A program made the position numbers and the translations under genes. The notes under the pieces were generated by a model that did no database searches, was not told the origin of the DNA, and saw only the letters and a list, made by a program, of their open reading frames with translations. This document shows, one piece after another, positions 1 to 11,573 of a stretch of 64,000 bases of DNA (its first letter is position 1; each line of letters begins with the position of its first letter). This stretch comes from Strigamia acuminata (Eukaryota; Arthropoda; Chilopoda; Geophilomorpha; Linotaeniidae), in contig CASHSZ010000041.1 in NCBI GenBank assembly GCA_949358305.1, forward strand, positions 16,831 to 80,830. The letters run 5' to 3'.

Positions 1-1072
1 ACTTTATCAATGAACAATTTACAAAATATTCTGAAATTCAAAACTATTCATTAGCAAATTCAGGTAATTTCTCTCTATTAATTCTCAATTTTATCAAAAA
101 CACCATGAATAAATTCTTTATCAAATAAACAATTTCATCATAAACAATTCACAAATTCAAATTTCATTCAATTATTAAATCAAACAACACCAACTGTAAA
201 GTCATCCAATTAAATATTCAATTGCTTTTTTCAGCTTTTCTAATTTTAACTTCATTAACTCTAATTGACTCTATTTACAATGAGTCACTCTTATTTTTCC
301 TATCATTTCTTACAGTGAGTCATGCATATTCAAATTAGGTTGGGCTCTTTCTAAATTTTATAAGATTTTCAATCAATTTTAAAGCTAATTTTCACCAATT
401 TTAAAGCTAATTTTCACCAATTTTAACTCTAATTTTGCCAATTTTTGAGTTTTTCAACTCTAGATTTTGATTTCTTAACCTAATTTTGCAAATTTTTAAT
501 GAATTTTCACAAATTTTGACTATTTTTTATTAAATTTTCAAATTTGGGTTTTTCTATTTTAATTTTGGGGCAGTGTTTGGGGAAACCGCAATCTCCACCA
601 CTTTGTTATGTGGGATTTAGGCCCACTTGAGGCTACCCACACAACTGGGATTTGATAGGAAATAAAGAGTCATTTTAATTAGGTTTAAATTCAATCTAGT
701 TTTTATTTAACCAGACAGCAAAGCTGTTTGATTATTCTTTCAAATGGATGAGTTTACTCTGTTTACATTGGCACAATTCTTAAACTCAAATAATGAACTA
801 CATAAATTATATAAATTATATAAACTCTAATTATAAATCATAAGTGACACTCTGAATTGAGATGCAATCTGAAACTATTAAATAGTGATTAAATTAATAA
901 CAATTTCTGCAGCCAGCCAAGAACAGGCTGACATTGGATAGGAGGGATTTGAGTTCACTCTCAAGTGAGAGCCAAAAGAGAACTGTCAAACTTGGGCGGA
1001 TTCACTTCACAGGAAAGCTCCTGTTACCCCCTTTAACTAATTGATAAGTCCAGTGACGAGGCAATGATGTAA
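1..1072. other. AT-rich DNA without recognisable genes
   Basis: No long open frame and no motif of a known family is seen. The stretch is rich in A/T with many AATTTT and CAATTTT words, and contains a small tandem repeat at 374-439. It shows no similarity by eye to the LTR at 4531-6099, so it is not the missing 5' LTR of the BEL/Pao element that follows. The segment from about 560 to 1072 is more GC-balanced and may be an older unrelated repeat. Confidence 0.6.
374..439. repeat. 22-bp tandem repeat, about 3 copies
   Basis: Two near-perfect copies of a 22-bp word (CAATTTTAAAGCTAATTTTC plus AC) start at 374 and 396. A third, diverged copy starts at 418. It is a local slippage-type repeat in AT-rich DNA with no evident function. 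Confidence 0.7.
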
Positions 1073-4000
1073 TCGATTGCCAACGCCATCTATGGACGAA
1101 ATTTAGCAACTTTTATCCGAATTATAGCCGAATTACGCGATACGGGTCGTCCGTTGATCGGGACGGCCTGTACGCGTAGCAATATAAATGAGAAGTTGGA
1201 CAAGCTTTGGAATTTGGAGGCAATCGGGATAGATTCGGGAGAAAAGGATTCCGACTTTATTCGAGATCGATTCGAATCCACGACAACACGTTTGGAGGAC
1301 GGAAGATATGAAGTGATGCTTCCCTTTAATGGACAAGAAACTGACTTAGATTCCAACTGGGAACTCGCCATGAACCAATTAGCCAACACGCTTAAACGAA
1401 TCGATTCTAACGAGGACTATAAAAAACGTTACGACGACTCAATGTGGCAGTACATCGAGGAAAATCACGCGGAGGAAGTCCCAAAGGAAGAACGTTTTCT
1501 CAAGAAGGGGATATATAATATACCTCACCACCCCGTTATAAAAGAGGATCGGGATACTTCTAAATTTAGAGTAGTGTTTAACGCGTCTTCATCCAAGAAG
1601 GGAAAACTTTCCCTCAATGACTGTTTATTTCCGGGACCTTCCCTCAACCCTGACTTAATTCTTGTAATTGTGAGATTTCGTCTCTATTGCATCCCGATAA
1701 TAGCGGATATCAAGCAGGCATTCCTGCAGGTTATGATCAACCCGACTCAAAGAAACTTTTTACGCTTTCTGTGGGTGGCTCGTGATTATTTTAAGCAGCC
1801 TTATTCGTGGCAAAACCTGTGGAACAACATTATGATCCTGAGAATGATCGTCGTGCCCTTTGGTGTTATTTCTTCACCATTCCTCCTATGCGCAACCATT
1901 CGAAAACATGCAAAACAATTTGAGAAAACACACGCAAAAGAAGTTGATGCGCTTGATGATGGAATTTTTATGGATGACTTAACATCTGGAGGAGATTTTC
2001 CAGCCGACACGACGACACATTGCGAGAGGTTAAAAATGATTTTGGACAGCGGAAAACTTCCCCTTGTGAAGTGGGCGACTTGCAGTAAAGACGTCTTCGA
2101 GAACTTGAAAAAAGAGGGATTCCACATGCGGGGAGAGGAGTTTTCTAGTCTTGGAATCATTAAAATGCTCGGCATACTGTGGGACACAGAAAAGGACATT
2201 ATAATGTTTAAAATACCGAAAATTGAAAAAATTCCGATTACAAAGCGAGAAGTTGTCTCATTTTTAGCATCAATTTTCGACCCCATGGGATTCTTAGCTC
2301 CTGTGATTCTGCAAATGAAATTGCTCATCCAAGCGATCTGGGCTCGGACGAAAAAATGGGATGAAAAGATTCTTGATTCGGAGAAAAAAGAAATTGAAGA
2401 ATGGAATTCCGACATCCAACAACTCAAGGAACTAAAAGTTCAACGTTGGTTAACTACTTATTCAGGTCAGGAAATAACCCTAGAAGTTTTTTGTGACGCC
2501 AGCACAAAAGCATTTGGCTGCACGATTTTTGTCGTCAACGTGGAGGGCAAAAGAACATTGTTGTTGAGTAAATGCCGCATTGCGCCGGCCAAAAAAGTTA
2601 CTCTTCCTCGACTCGAATTAACAGCAGCAGTAGTTGGAGTCAGAATGACAAAATATCTGCTCGAGAACTTTCTTCCTGGATACCCCGTCACTGAAGTTCG
2701 TTACTACTCGGACTCCACTATCACACTCGCCTGGATTAATTCAGACAAAAATGTTTGGAAACCGTATGTCTCAAACCGAGTTCAGGAAATTATTTCCTTT
2801 TCCAAGCCTGAGCAATGGTCTCATGTGCCAACCGAATTCAACCCAGCTGACCTATTGACCCGTCCCCACAACTCAAAAACATTGATGAACAATAAACTTT
2901 GGTGGGACGGAGTTGATGTTTCAAAACTGGAAAAGAAAGAAGTTATACAGGAAAACCCACCCGATGAAGAGAGAAAATTAATTGTTATGACTATTCAAGT
3001 AAAAGAGAATTTTATTTACAAATTTTTCCGACGTTTTAGCAATTACAACCGACTTTTGAGAGTGTTTTCCTACATAATGAGATGGAAAAGTCAACTTGTT
3101 CGCGGTGAGCCCCTCTCGCCACTCGAGTTGGAGGCAAACCAACTGAAGATCCTAAAACTTTCGCAGAAATTACATTTTTTGGAGGAAGTTGAGGATGTGA
3201 AAAACAAAAGGGAATTAAGCAAACATTCCACTTTAAAGAATTTCGAGCTCTTTATTGACGAAAATGGATTACTTAGACTTCATAGCCGTTTGAAAAAATC
3301 TTTATTGACATTTGATGAAGTCTATCCGATTATTTTACATTACGATAGTTGGATAACACGACTGTTGATCAGAAAGGCACATCTAGAACTACTTCACGGT
3401 GATATTAGTGAAACCCTTTATCACTTACGTGAACAATTTTGGATCATAAGAGGAAGGAAAACAATTCAGACAGTGATTCGAGAGTGTGCAATTTGCAGAC
3501 GTGCTAAACTTGCAAGAAATAACCCTTCTACTGGTGACCTTCCCACTGAACGTGTAACTCCAGCGGCTCCATTCCAACACACTGGAATTGATCATCTTGG
3601 ACCCATTTATGTTGGCAACAACAAGAAGGAACGGAAAAAGGTTTATATTCTTTTATTCACGTGTATGGTGACGAGAAGCCTACACTTAGAAGTGTCCGAA
3701 GACCTTTCTGTTCCCAAGTTTTTGTTAGCAATACGACGATTTGGAGCTCGCTTTGGATATCCTGCCAAAATATTCTCAGATAATAGCAAAACATTTGAAC
3801 GCGGTAGTGTGGAGTTACAATCATGGGGCAAGCTCATTGGTCACAAGGACATACAGACTTTCTTATCTGAAAAAAGAGTGATATGGACTTTTATTCCACC
3901 ACTGTCCCCCTGGATGGGAGGGGCATGGGAGCGCCTTGTCCGTTCAGTTAAAGATAAACTTCGAAAAACTTTGCTTCGATATACCGTTGATTTGGAGACT

Positions 4001-4477
4001 CTTCAAACCTTAGCTTTGGAAATTAGTTCCGTATTAAATTCAAGACCTTTGTCCTACGTTCCCGACAGTGTTGATGGAGGCAGAATTTTGGCGCCTGAAA
4101 ATTTTTTAACCGGTGGTTTACCAAAATACCTTATAAACAAAAAATTGAGTGCCATCAAAAAGACAGATTTAAGAAAATTAGACATTAAACGAAGACAGTT
4201 CATTTGGGAATTTTGGAGAGTGTGGAGAAAAAGTTACCTTATGCAATTGCGAAATTTTTACGAGACCAAAGGCGATAAAAATTTCAAAAACCCCAAAGTG
4301 AATCAGATCGTGTTGTTAGAAAAAATAGGAACAAATCCCTATTTTTGGCCACTTGCCCGGATAAAGGAGATTTTTCCAGGTGAGGATGGTTTTACTCGAG
4401 TCATTAAAGTAGTGCTACCAGATGGACGTGAACTGAAAAGATCAGTTAAGCATGTGAGAGCTCTTGAACTGGACTGA
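1073..4477 (+). pseudogene. pol: BEL/Pao pol polyprotein (RT-RNase H-integrase), lacking gag/protease
   Basis: The frame is open from just after a TAA at 1070-1072 to a TGA at 4475-4477 (1134 codons), but has no upstream ATG. The first in-frame ATG is at 1316, inside the pre-RT region, so I read it as the 3' part of a gag-pol gene cut at its 5' side. Visible parts in order: a pre-RT region; RT with FRVVFNASS near 1562, DIKQAF near 1706 and catalytic FMDD at 1967-1978 (family norm YVDD); RNase H with FCDAS near 2490, LPRLELTA near 2605 and a YYSDST segment near 2703; an HHCC integrase zinc finger (H residues near 3380, CAIC near 3487); an integrase core with Asp near 3591, Asp near 3779 and Glu in the GGAWERL motif near 3928; and the C-terminal domain usual in Pao-type integrases, about 4190-4470. 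There are no internal stops or frameshifts over about 3.4 kb, so degeneration is recent. Copying its RNA would need proteins from a complete relative. Confidence 0.9.
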
Positions 4478-5235
4478 TTTGTTTGAGCTCGTTGTGTTTT
4501 CTCTTCTCTGTTCTCTCGCCGGCAATTCGCTGTTGCAAGACAGCGTGGAAGAATTGTTGTGCTGAGATTTTGTCAATAAATATTACTAATTGCTTTGATT
4601 TGTTTAATTTTCCTTTAGTGTTTTATTTTTCATAATTAACTGATATTTTTCACTTTGCAGGAATTTTGACTTATTAAAATGTTTTTCACTGATTTTTATT
4701 GTCACTTTTCGATTTAATGTAGTGTTAATACCTTGCTATTATTTTATTCGTGTCCTTTTGAGTGCATTTTTGAACCTTTCTATTAATTTTCCCTGATTTT
4801 GTGTTTATTGCGTGCAGTTCTAATGTTTTCTTCGTTTTCTGGCATACATTTGCGATGCTCGATACGTCATTTTTCGGTTCCTAGCGGACTTTTGCTTCCG
4901 TCTTCTAACCTTTCGTTTTGTGCTTTAGAATTCATTTGGATTTCTTTTTACTTTTGTTTCTGACTATTTCGAGTATGATCTTTCTTTCTGGATGCATTAG
5001 AACTGCCCAAATTGCTTCGATCGGTTGTTTCGAACGTTCGTTGTCGGCTGCCGTAAAAGCGTAGCCGAGAATGTTCGGTTCGATCAACAATTTCGTATTT
5101 ATTAAACTTGTGTGTATTCATTCAGTATTTTGTGATGAGAATTAATAATTATTCTTGTATTTTAATAGATACTTTATTCGTTATTTAAATTAAGTGCTTT
5201 TTATTCCAATTTCGAATTGTTTTGACGCTTTTGCA

Positions 5236-5302
5236 ATGTTCGCCGGACGCCATGTTTGATCCAATACCTTTGTTATGTTCGCCGGTCACCATGTTTGTCC
5301 CA
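5236..5302 (+). repeat. Tandem duplicate of a CGCCGG..CCATGTTTG motif in the LTR
   Basis: Two copies about 40 bp apart share ATGTTCGCCGG followed by ACGCC or TCACC and ATGTTTG. The same pair is present, inverted, in the solo LTRs at about 10800-10868 and 17411-17479. On the opposite strand each reads AAACATGGCG, similar to binding sites of the YY1/Pleiohomeotic zinc-finger family. Conservation between diverged LTRs suggests a regulatory role; the factor assignment is an inference. Confidence 0.45.
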
Positions 5303-5656
5303 AGCGACGATTTCACATTGTAACCGTTATTTTTGTATTTTATATTCTTATAATCTGCATTTACTATTTCATTTCGAAGTGTTTTCACCTGTATTCTTTG
5401 CTATTTTTGCATTTTTATTCCGTTCGGAATTCAAATGTTTTGATTGCATCATTTTTGCTTGACGCTGATTGGCTGTCTCGATCGTCTGCTTGACGATCAT
5501 TGTTTTCGCTCCGTTTGCACTGTTTTACTTTTTTGATCTTATTGTTGTGATTGGATGTATTGTTCCTGGTATTCTTGTGATCATTTTGGTATATCACAAT
5601 CTTTATTTCGTGCAGTTTTTATGTAACTACAACTTTGCTGTGATTTCGTTTCCTCC

Positions 5657-5670
5657 GTTGCTATGACAAC
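5657..5670 (+). promoter_or_regulatory. RFX-type X-box-like palindrome in LTR
   Basis: GTTGCTATGACAAC has the two GTTGC/CAAC half-sites and spacing of an RFX X-box. The solo LTRs have a counterpart, ATTACCATGGTAAC, at 10432-10445 and 17043-17056. It is also the core of a 7-bp hairpin (TCCGTTG/CAACGGA). Function is inferred from motif form and conservation. Confidence 0.4.
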
Positions 5671-5731
5671 GGAGTTTCTTGTGTATCTGTATTTCGCCGC
5701 TATCGGCTTGGCGCGTGCCGTAATTGGGTAC

Positions 5732-5743
5732 TGCGCATGTGCG
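5732..5743 (+). promoter_or_regulatory. NRF-1/Erect-wing-like GCGC motif in LTR
   Basis: TGCGCATGTGCG lies in a block of about 60 bp that is nearly unchanged in the diverged solo LTRs, where it reads CGCACATGCGCA at 10360-10371 and 16971-16982. The form resembles the alternating GCGCA repeat bound by NRF-1 family factors. It lies about 60 bp upstream of the putative poly(A) signal. Confidence 0.4.
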
Positions 5744-5799
5744 GTTCCTCAGGAGCCAATGTAATCAGTGTATTTTGTTCAGTTCTCAACCAACTTTTT

Positions 5800-5805
5800 A
5801 ATAAA
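5800..5805 (+). terminator. Putative LTR polyadenylation signal AATAAA
   Basis: AATAAA is followed by a T-rich stretch. The same motif with the same neighbours is kept in the diverged solo LTRs (TTTATT on the + strand at 10298-10303 and 16909-16914), which supports an R-region poly(A) site. Confidence 0.5.
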
Positions 5806-6099
5806 CAAGTTGTTTTTTGTTAACTCCCGTGTTTTCTATTTTCAACCTTAGTTTTCAATGTGTTGTGAGTAGTTAAGCCTTTCCCTGGATTAGTCATTGA
5901 TTCAGCACTCCATTGGATATTAATCAACGGTGTTCCCATCAATGCTCCATGCATTCAACAATAGTTTTCAGTGCGGGTTTGTGTTCTCAGCGCGGTTTTC
6001 GTACGAATTTAACAATACGATCACTTGAGTTTTTAGAGGCGGGAAATTCAAATAGCCCCAACCCCATTCCTAGCTGTTTGGTGTTGACAGACCGCAACA

Positions 6100-9000
6100 C
6101 AGTTGACTTAGCACAAACACCACAAGACCAATGTCTCTAAATGTTCTGAAATAGTGTTTAAACCTTAGTAGACGGCTTCAATGTAAGTTTTAGCAACATC
6201 CAAGCAATGATTTGGGAGAATAGACTTTTGATCTCATCACAGTTGACTTAGCACAAACACCACAAGACCAATGTCTCTGAATGTTTAGAAATAGTGTTTA
6301 AACCTTAGTAGAAGGCTTCAATGTAAGTGTTAGCAACATCCAAGCAATAATTTGAAAGAATAAACTTTTGATCTCATTTGACATCACAGTTGACTTAGCA
6401 CAAACACCACAAGACCAATGTCTCTGAATGTTCTGAAATAGTGTTTAAACTTTAGTAGAAAGCTTTAATGTAAGTTTTAGCAACATCCAAGCAATGATTT
6501 GAAAGAATAAACTTTTGATCTCATTTGACATCACAGTTGACTTAGCACAAACATCACAAGACCAATGTCTCTGAATGTTCTGAAATAGTGTTTAAACCTT
6601 AGTAGAAGGCTTCAATGTAAGTTTTAGCAACATCCAAGCAATGATTTGGAAGAATAAACTTTTGATCCCATTTGACATCACAGTTGACTTAGCACAAACA
6701 TCACAAGACCAATGTTTCTGAATGTTCTGAAATAGTGTTTAAACCTTAGTAGAAAGCTTCAATGTAAGTTTTAGCAACATCCAAGCAATAATTTGAAAGA
6801 ATAAACTTTTGATCTCATTTGACGTCACAGTTGACTTAGCACAAACACCACAAGACCAATGTCTCTGAATGTTTAGAAATAGTGTTTAAACCTTAGTAGA
6901 AGGCTTCAATGTAAGTGTTAGCAACATCCAAGCAATAATTTGAAAGAATAAACTTTTGATCTCATTTGACATCACAGTTGACTTAGCACAAACACCACAA
7001 ACCAATGTCTCTGAATGTTCTGAAATAGTGTTTAAACCTTAGTAGAAGGCTTCAATGTAAGTTTTAGCAACATCCAAGCAATGATTTGGGAGAATAGACT
7101 TTTGATCTCATCACAGTTGACTTAGCACAAACACCACAAGACCAATGTCTCTGAATGTTTAGAAATAGTGTTTAAACCTTAGTAGAAGGCTTCAATGTAA
7201 GTGTTAGCAACATCCAAGCAATAATTTGAAAGAATAAACTTTTGATCTCATTTGACATCACAGTTGACTTAGCACAAACACCACAAACCAATGTCTCTGA
7301 ATGTTCTGAAATAGTGTTTAAACCTTAGTAGAAGGCTTCAATGTAAGTTTTAGCAACATCCAAGCAATGATTTGGGAGAATAGACTTTTGATTTCATCAC
7401 AGTTGACTTAGCACAAACATCACAAGACCAATGTCTCTGAATGTTTTGAAATAGTGTTTAAACCTTAGTAGAAAGCTTTAATGTAAGTTTTAGCAACATC
7501 CAAGCAATGATTTGGGAGAATAGACTTTTGATCTCATCACAGTTGACTTAGCACAAACATCACAAGACCAATGTCTCTGAATGTTCTGAAATAGTGTTTA
7601 AACCTTAGTAGAAAGCTTTAATGTAAGTTTTAGCAACATCCAAGAAATGATTTTGGAAAATAGACTTTTGATCTCATCACAGTTGACTTAGCACAAACAC
7701 CACAAGACCAATGTCTCTAAATGTTCTGAAATAGTGTTTAAACCTTAGTAGACGGCTTCAATGTAAGTTTTAGCAACATCCAAGCAATGATTTGGGAGAA
7801 TAGACTTTTGATCTCATCACAGTTGACTTAGCACAAACACCACAAGACCAATGTCTCTGAATGTTTAGAAATAGTGTTTAAACCTTAGTAGAAGGCTTCA
7901 ATGTAAGTGTTAGCAACATCCAAGCAATAATTTGAAAGAATAAACTTTTGATCTCATTTGACATCACAGTTGACTTAGCACAAACACCACAAGACCAATG
8001 TCTCTGAATGTTCTGAAATAGTGTTTAAACTTTAGTAGAAAGCTTTAATGTAAGTTTTAGCAACATCCAAGCAATGATTTGAAAGAATAAACTTTTGATC
8101 TCATTTGACATCACAGTTGACTTAGCACAAACATCACAAGACCAATGTCTCTGAATGTTCTGAAATAGTGTTTAAACCTTAGTAGAAGGCTTCAATGTAA
8201 GTTTTAGCAACATCCAAGCAATGATTTGGAAGAATAAACTTTTGATCCCATTTGACATCACAGTTGACTTAGCACAAACATCACAAGACCAATGTTTCTG
8301 AATGTTCTGAAATAGTGTTTAAACCTTAGTAGAAAGCTTCAATGTAAGTTTTAGCAACATCCAAGCAATAATTTGAAAGAATAAACTTTTGATCTCATTT
8401 GACGTCACAGTTGACTTAGCCCAAACACCACAAACCAATGTCTCTGAATGTTCTGAAATAGTGTTTAAACCTTAGTAGAAGGCTTCAATGTAAGTTTTAG
8501 CAACATCCAAGCAATGATTTGGGAGAATAGACTTTTGATTTCATCACAGTTGACTTAGCACAAACATCACAAGACCAATGTCTCTGAATGTTTTGAAATA
8601 GTGTTTAAACCTTAGTAGAAAGCTTTAATGTAAGTTTTAGCAACATCCAAGCAATGATTTGGGAGAATAGACTTTTGATCTCATCACAGTTGACTTAGCA
8701 CAAACATCACAAGACCAATGTCTCTGAATGTTCTGAAATAGTGTTTAAACCTTAGTAGAAAGCTTTAATGTAAGTTTTAGCAACATCCAAGAAATGATTT
8801 GGGAAAATAGACTTTTGATCTCATCACAGTTGACTTAGCACAAACACCACAAGACCAATGTCTCTAAATGTTCTGAAATAGTGTTTAAACCTTAGTAGAC
8901 GGCTTCAATGTAAGTTTTAGCAACATCCAAGCAATGATTTGGGAGAATAGACTTTTGATCTCATCACAGTTGACTTAGCACAAACACCACAAGACCAATG

Positions 9001-10006
9001 TCTCTGAATGTTTAGAAATAGTGTTTAAACCTTAGTAGAAGGCTTCAATGTAAGTGTTAGCAACATCCAAGCAATAATTTGAAAGAATAAACTTTTGATC
9101 TCATTTGACATCACAGTTGACTTAGCACAAACACCACAAGACCAATGTCTCTGAATGTTCTGAAATAGTGTTTAAACTTTAGTAGAAAGCTTTAATGTAA
9201 GTTTTAGCAACATCCAAGCAATGATTTGAAAGAATAAACTTTTGATCTCATTTGACATCACAGTTGACTTAGCACAAACATCACAAGACCAATGTCTCTG
9301 AATGTTCTGAAATAGTGTTTAAACCTTAGTAGAAGGCTTCAATGTAAGTTTTAGCAACATCCAAGCAATGATTTGGAAGAATAAACTTTTGATCCCATTT
9401 GACATCACAGTTGACTTAGCACAAACATCACAAGACCAATGTTTCTGAATGTTCTGAAATAGTGTTTAAACCTTAGTAGAAAGCTTCAATGTAAGTTTTA
9501 GCAACATCCAAGCAATAATTTGAAAGAATAAACTTTTGATCTCATTTGACGTCACAGTTGACTTAGCCCAAACACCACAAGACCAATGTCTCTGAATGTT
9601 TAGAAATAGTGTTTAAACCTTAGTAGAAGGCTTCAATGTAAGTGTTAGCAACATCCAAGCAATAATTTGAAAGAATAAACTTTTGATCTCATTTGACATC
9701 ACAGTTGACTTAGCACAAACATCACAAGACCAATGTCTCTGAATGTTCTGAAATAGTGTTTAAACCTTAGTAGAAGGCTTCAATGTAAGTTTTAGCAACA
9801 TCCAAGCAATGATTTGGAAGAATAAACTTTTGATCCCATTTGACATCACAGTTGACTTAGCACAAACATCACAAGACCAATGTTTCTGAATGTTCTGAAA
9901 TAGTGTTTAAACCTTAGTAGAAAGCTTCAATGTAAGTTTTAGCAACATCCAAGCAATAATTTGAAAGAATAAACTTTTGATCTCATTTGACGTCACAGTT
10001 GACTTA
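6100..10006. repeat. 140/147-bp satellite array, block 1 (about 27 monomers)
   Basis: Head-to-tail monomers run from CACAGTTGACTTAGCACAAA through AGTGTTTAAACCTTAGTAG to CTTTTGATCTCAT. Monomer length alternates between 140 bp and 147 bp because a 7-bp TTGACAT/TTGACGT segment is absent or present just before CACAG. Recurrent variant types (TCTCTAAATG with AGACGGC; TTTAGAAATAG with GTAAGTGTT; AAACTTTAG; GTTTCTGAATG with GACGTC) appear in repeated order, so the array has higher-order structure. No coding potential. Confidence 0.95.
10002..10006. repeat. Target-site duplication ACTTA, left
   Basis: ACTTA directly precedes the LTR terminus TGTTGC and is repeated at 11569-11573 after the other terminus. 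Joining the flanks restores the satellite word CAGTTGACTTAGC. Confidence 0.9.
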
Positions 10007-11568
10007 TGTTGCAGGTCAACAAGACAGACAGAAAGGAATGGCGATGCGTATCCAAATTCAAGACACTTGAGCTCGCCCAAGGTCGTATGGCGTGGTTAGT
10101 ACGAAAATCGCACTGGAAAGCAATAAATCCGCAACAAATGGCATTGTTGAACCGCTGGAACAATGTGGAGAACACCTGCACCAAGTATCCAATAGGTGGC
10201 GGAAACATAAGTTGGCCTGAGAATTTTTAAACTACTCACTACACATTGAATGTGTTTGAAAATAAGCCTAAAACAAGAGCTAATAAAACACAACACATTT
10301 ATTCAAAGGTTGGTTAATAACTGAAGAAATTACAGCAATTAGATTGGTTCTTAGAGAACCGCACATGCGCAGTACCGAATATGGCACGCGCCAGGCCGAT
10401 AGCGGCGAAATACAGATACACGAAAGATTCCATTACCATGGTAACGGAGGAAACAAGATTACGGCAAAGTTGGCATTTGCTTAAAAATGCACTAAAAATA
10501 CATTGAATTACATTGAAATGACCACAAGAATGCGGTGAACAAAAAAGCTAATCACAACAATGTCCAAAAACACGTTAAACAATGAGATATTTGCAATAAA
10601 CCGATCTCGGAATGAAAGGATTGAAAATAGCCAATCACAGGCTTCGAAAATTACATAACGATCACATTTGAATTTCGATCGGTACAAAAGCACAAAATTA
10701 TCAAAGAATACATACTGAATAATAACGCAATGTAATAGTAAATGCAAATTATGTGATATAAAATACATAAACAACGATTACTAAATGTAAACAGTCGCTT
10801 GGGACAAACATGGCGACCGGCGAACATAACAAAGGTGTTGGATCAAACATGGCGTCCGGCGAACATTACAAAAGCTTCAAAACAACACGAAAATGGAATA
10901 AAAAGCACTAAATGTAATTATGCAATAAAGAATAGATTAAATAATAAGAATATTTGTTCATTCTCTTCACAAAACACCGAGTGATTACACACAAGTTGAA
11001 TAAATACGAATTTATCGGCCAAATGAACATTCCCGGCTGCGCTTTTATGGCAGACGGAAACGAACGTTCAAACCAATCAAACGGAACTTCCAAAGCAGTT
11101 TTGATGCATCTAGATAGAAAGAGCATGCTTGAATTAGTCTAAACGAATGCTTAATAAAAATCCAAGTGATTTGAAAAGTACTAAACAAAAGGTTAGAAGG
11201 CGGAACCGTAACTTTACGGGAAACAGAAAAATGACGTCACTAGCATCGCAATTGTATGCTAGGTAACGAAATTTGCACCAAAACAGTTCGAAATCAATAC
11301 AAACTCTCAAAAAACAAGTGAATAAGTCAATAAATGCACGGAATAAGATATTTGAAATCAATACAAAGCATAAACATTACTGAATATTGAAAAGTATGAA
11401 TAAAAATCAAGTCAAAACACTTTAATAAGCAATAAAAAAATCTGAAAAGTGAAAAATACCAATTAGGCAAAGGAAATTAAAACACTTAAAGATTTTAATC
11501 AACTCAAAGTAAATGGTAAAAATATTGACAATAAAATAGCACAACAATTTCTACGCTGTCTTGCAACA
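10007..11568 (-). mobile_element. BEL/Pao-type solo LTR, copy 1 (1562 bp, reverse strand)
   Basis: The segment starts TGTTGC and ends GCAACA, with perfect 5-bp ACTTA duplications on both sides. Read on the - strand it aligns along its length with the BEL/Pao LTR at 4531-6099, including the X-box-like, GCGCATGTGCG and AATAAA blocks. No internal pol sequence is present, so it is the usual product of LTR-LTR recombination. Its short ORFs do not persist between LTR subfamilies and are not considered genes. Confidence 0.93.
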
Positions 11569-11573
11569 ACTTA
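11569..11573. repeat. Target-site duplication ACTTA, right
   Basis: Partner of 10002-10006. The satellite monomer resumes in phase immediately after it with GCACAAACACC. Confidence 0.9.

Larger units (their letters stand above)
1073..6099 (+). mobile_element. 5'-truncated BEL/Pao LTR retrotransposon
   Basis: A pol-only open frame is followed, 53 bp after its stop, by a complete LTR (4531-6099) that begins TGTTGC and ends GCAACA. The order RT, RNase H, integrase, LTR is that of BEL/Pao elements. No 5' LTR, primer-binding site, gag or protease is present, so the copy is defective in cis. No polypurine tract is visible just before the LTR; the stretch there is instead pyrimidine-rich. The right end abuts satellite sequence directly at 6100, which suggests the element was inserted at the edge of, or within, the satellite array before its left part was lost. 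Confidence 0.85.
4531..6099 (+). repeat. 3' LTR of the BEL/Pao element (1569 bp)
   Basis: The ends TGTTGC and GCAACA form the short inverted repeat expected of an LTR. The boundaries are confirmed by alignment to the two reverse-strand solo LTRs at 10007 and 16618, which are flanked by target-site duplications. The LTR is clearly homologous to those copies but diverged, so it belongs to a related subfamily rather than to the same burst. The best-conserved block is about 5640-5830, which holds promoter-like motifs and an AATAAA. Short ORFs inside it are not conserved as proteins. Confidence 0.85.

Noticed and set aside
1154-1156. TTG as start of the BEL pol frame
   Set aside because: Not a normal eukaryotic start, and the frame continues upstream to 1073; the gene is simply cut at its 5' side.
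6100-9990. CRISPR-like array
   Set aside because: Units are 140-147 bp and contiguous with no unique spacers; this is a eukaryotic satellite.
10006-11361. Cluster of short frames (61-88 codons), repeated at 16617-17972
   Set aside because: They lie in solo LTRs; the duplicates are exact because the block was duplicated, and the frames are not kept in the related LTR at 4531-6099.
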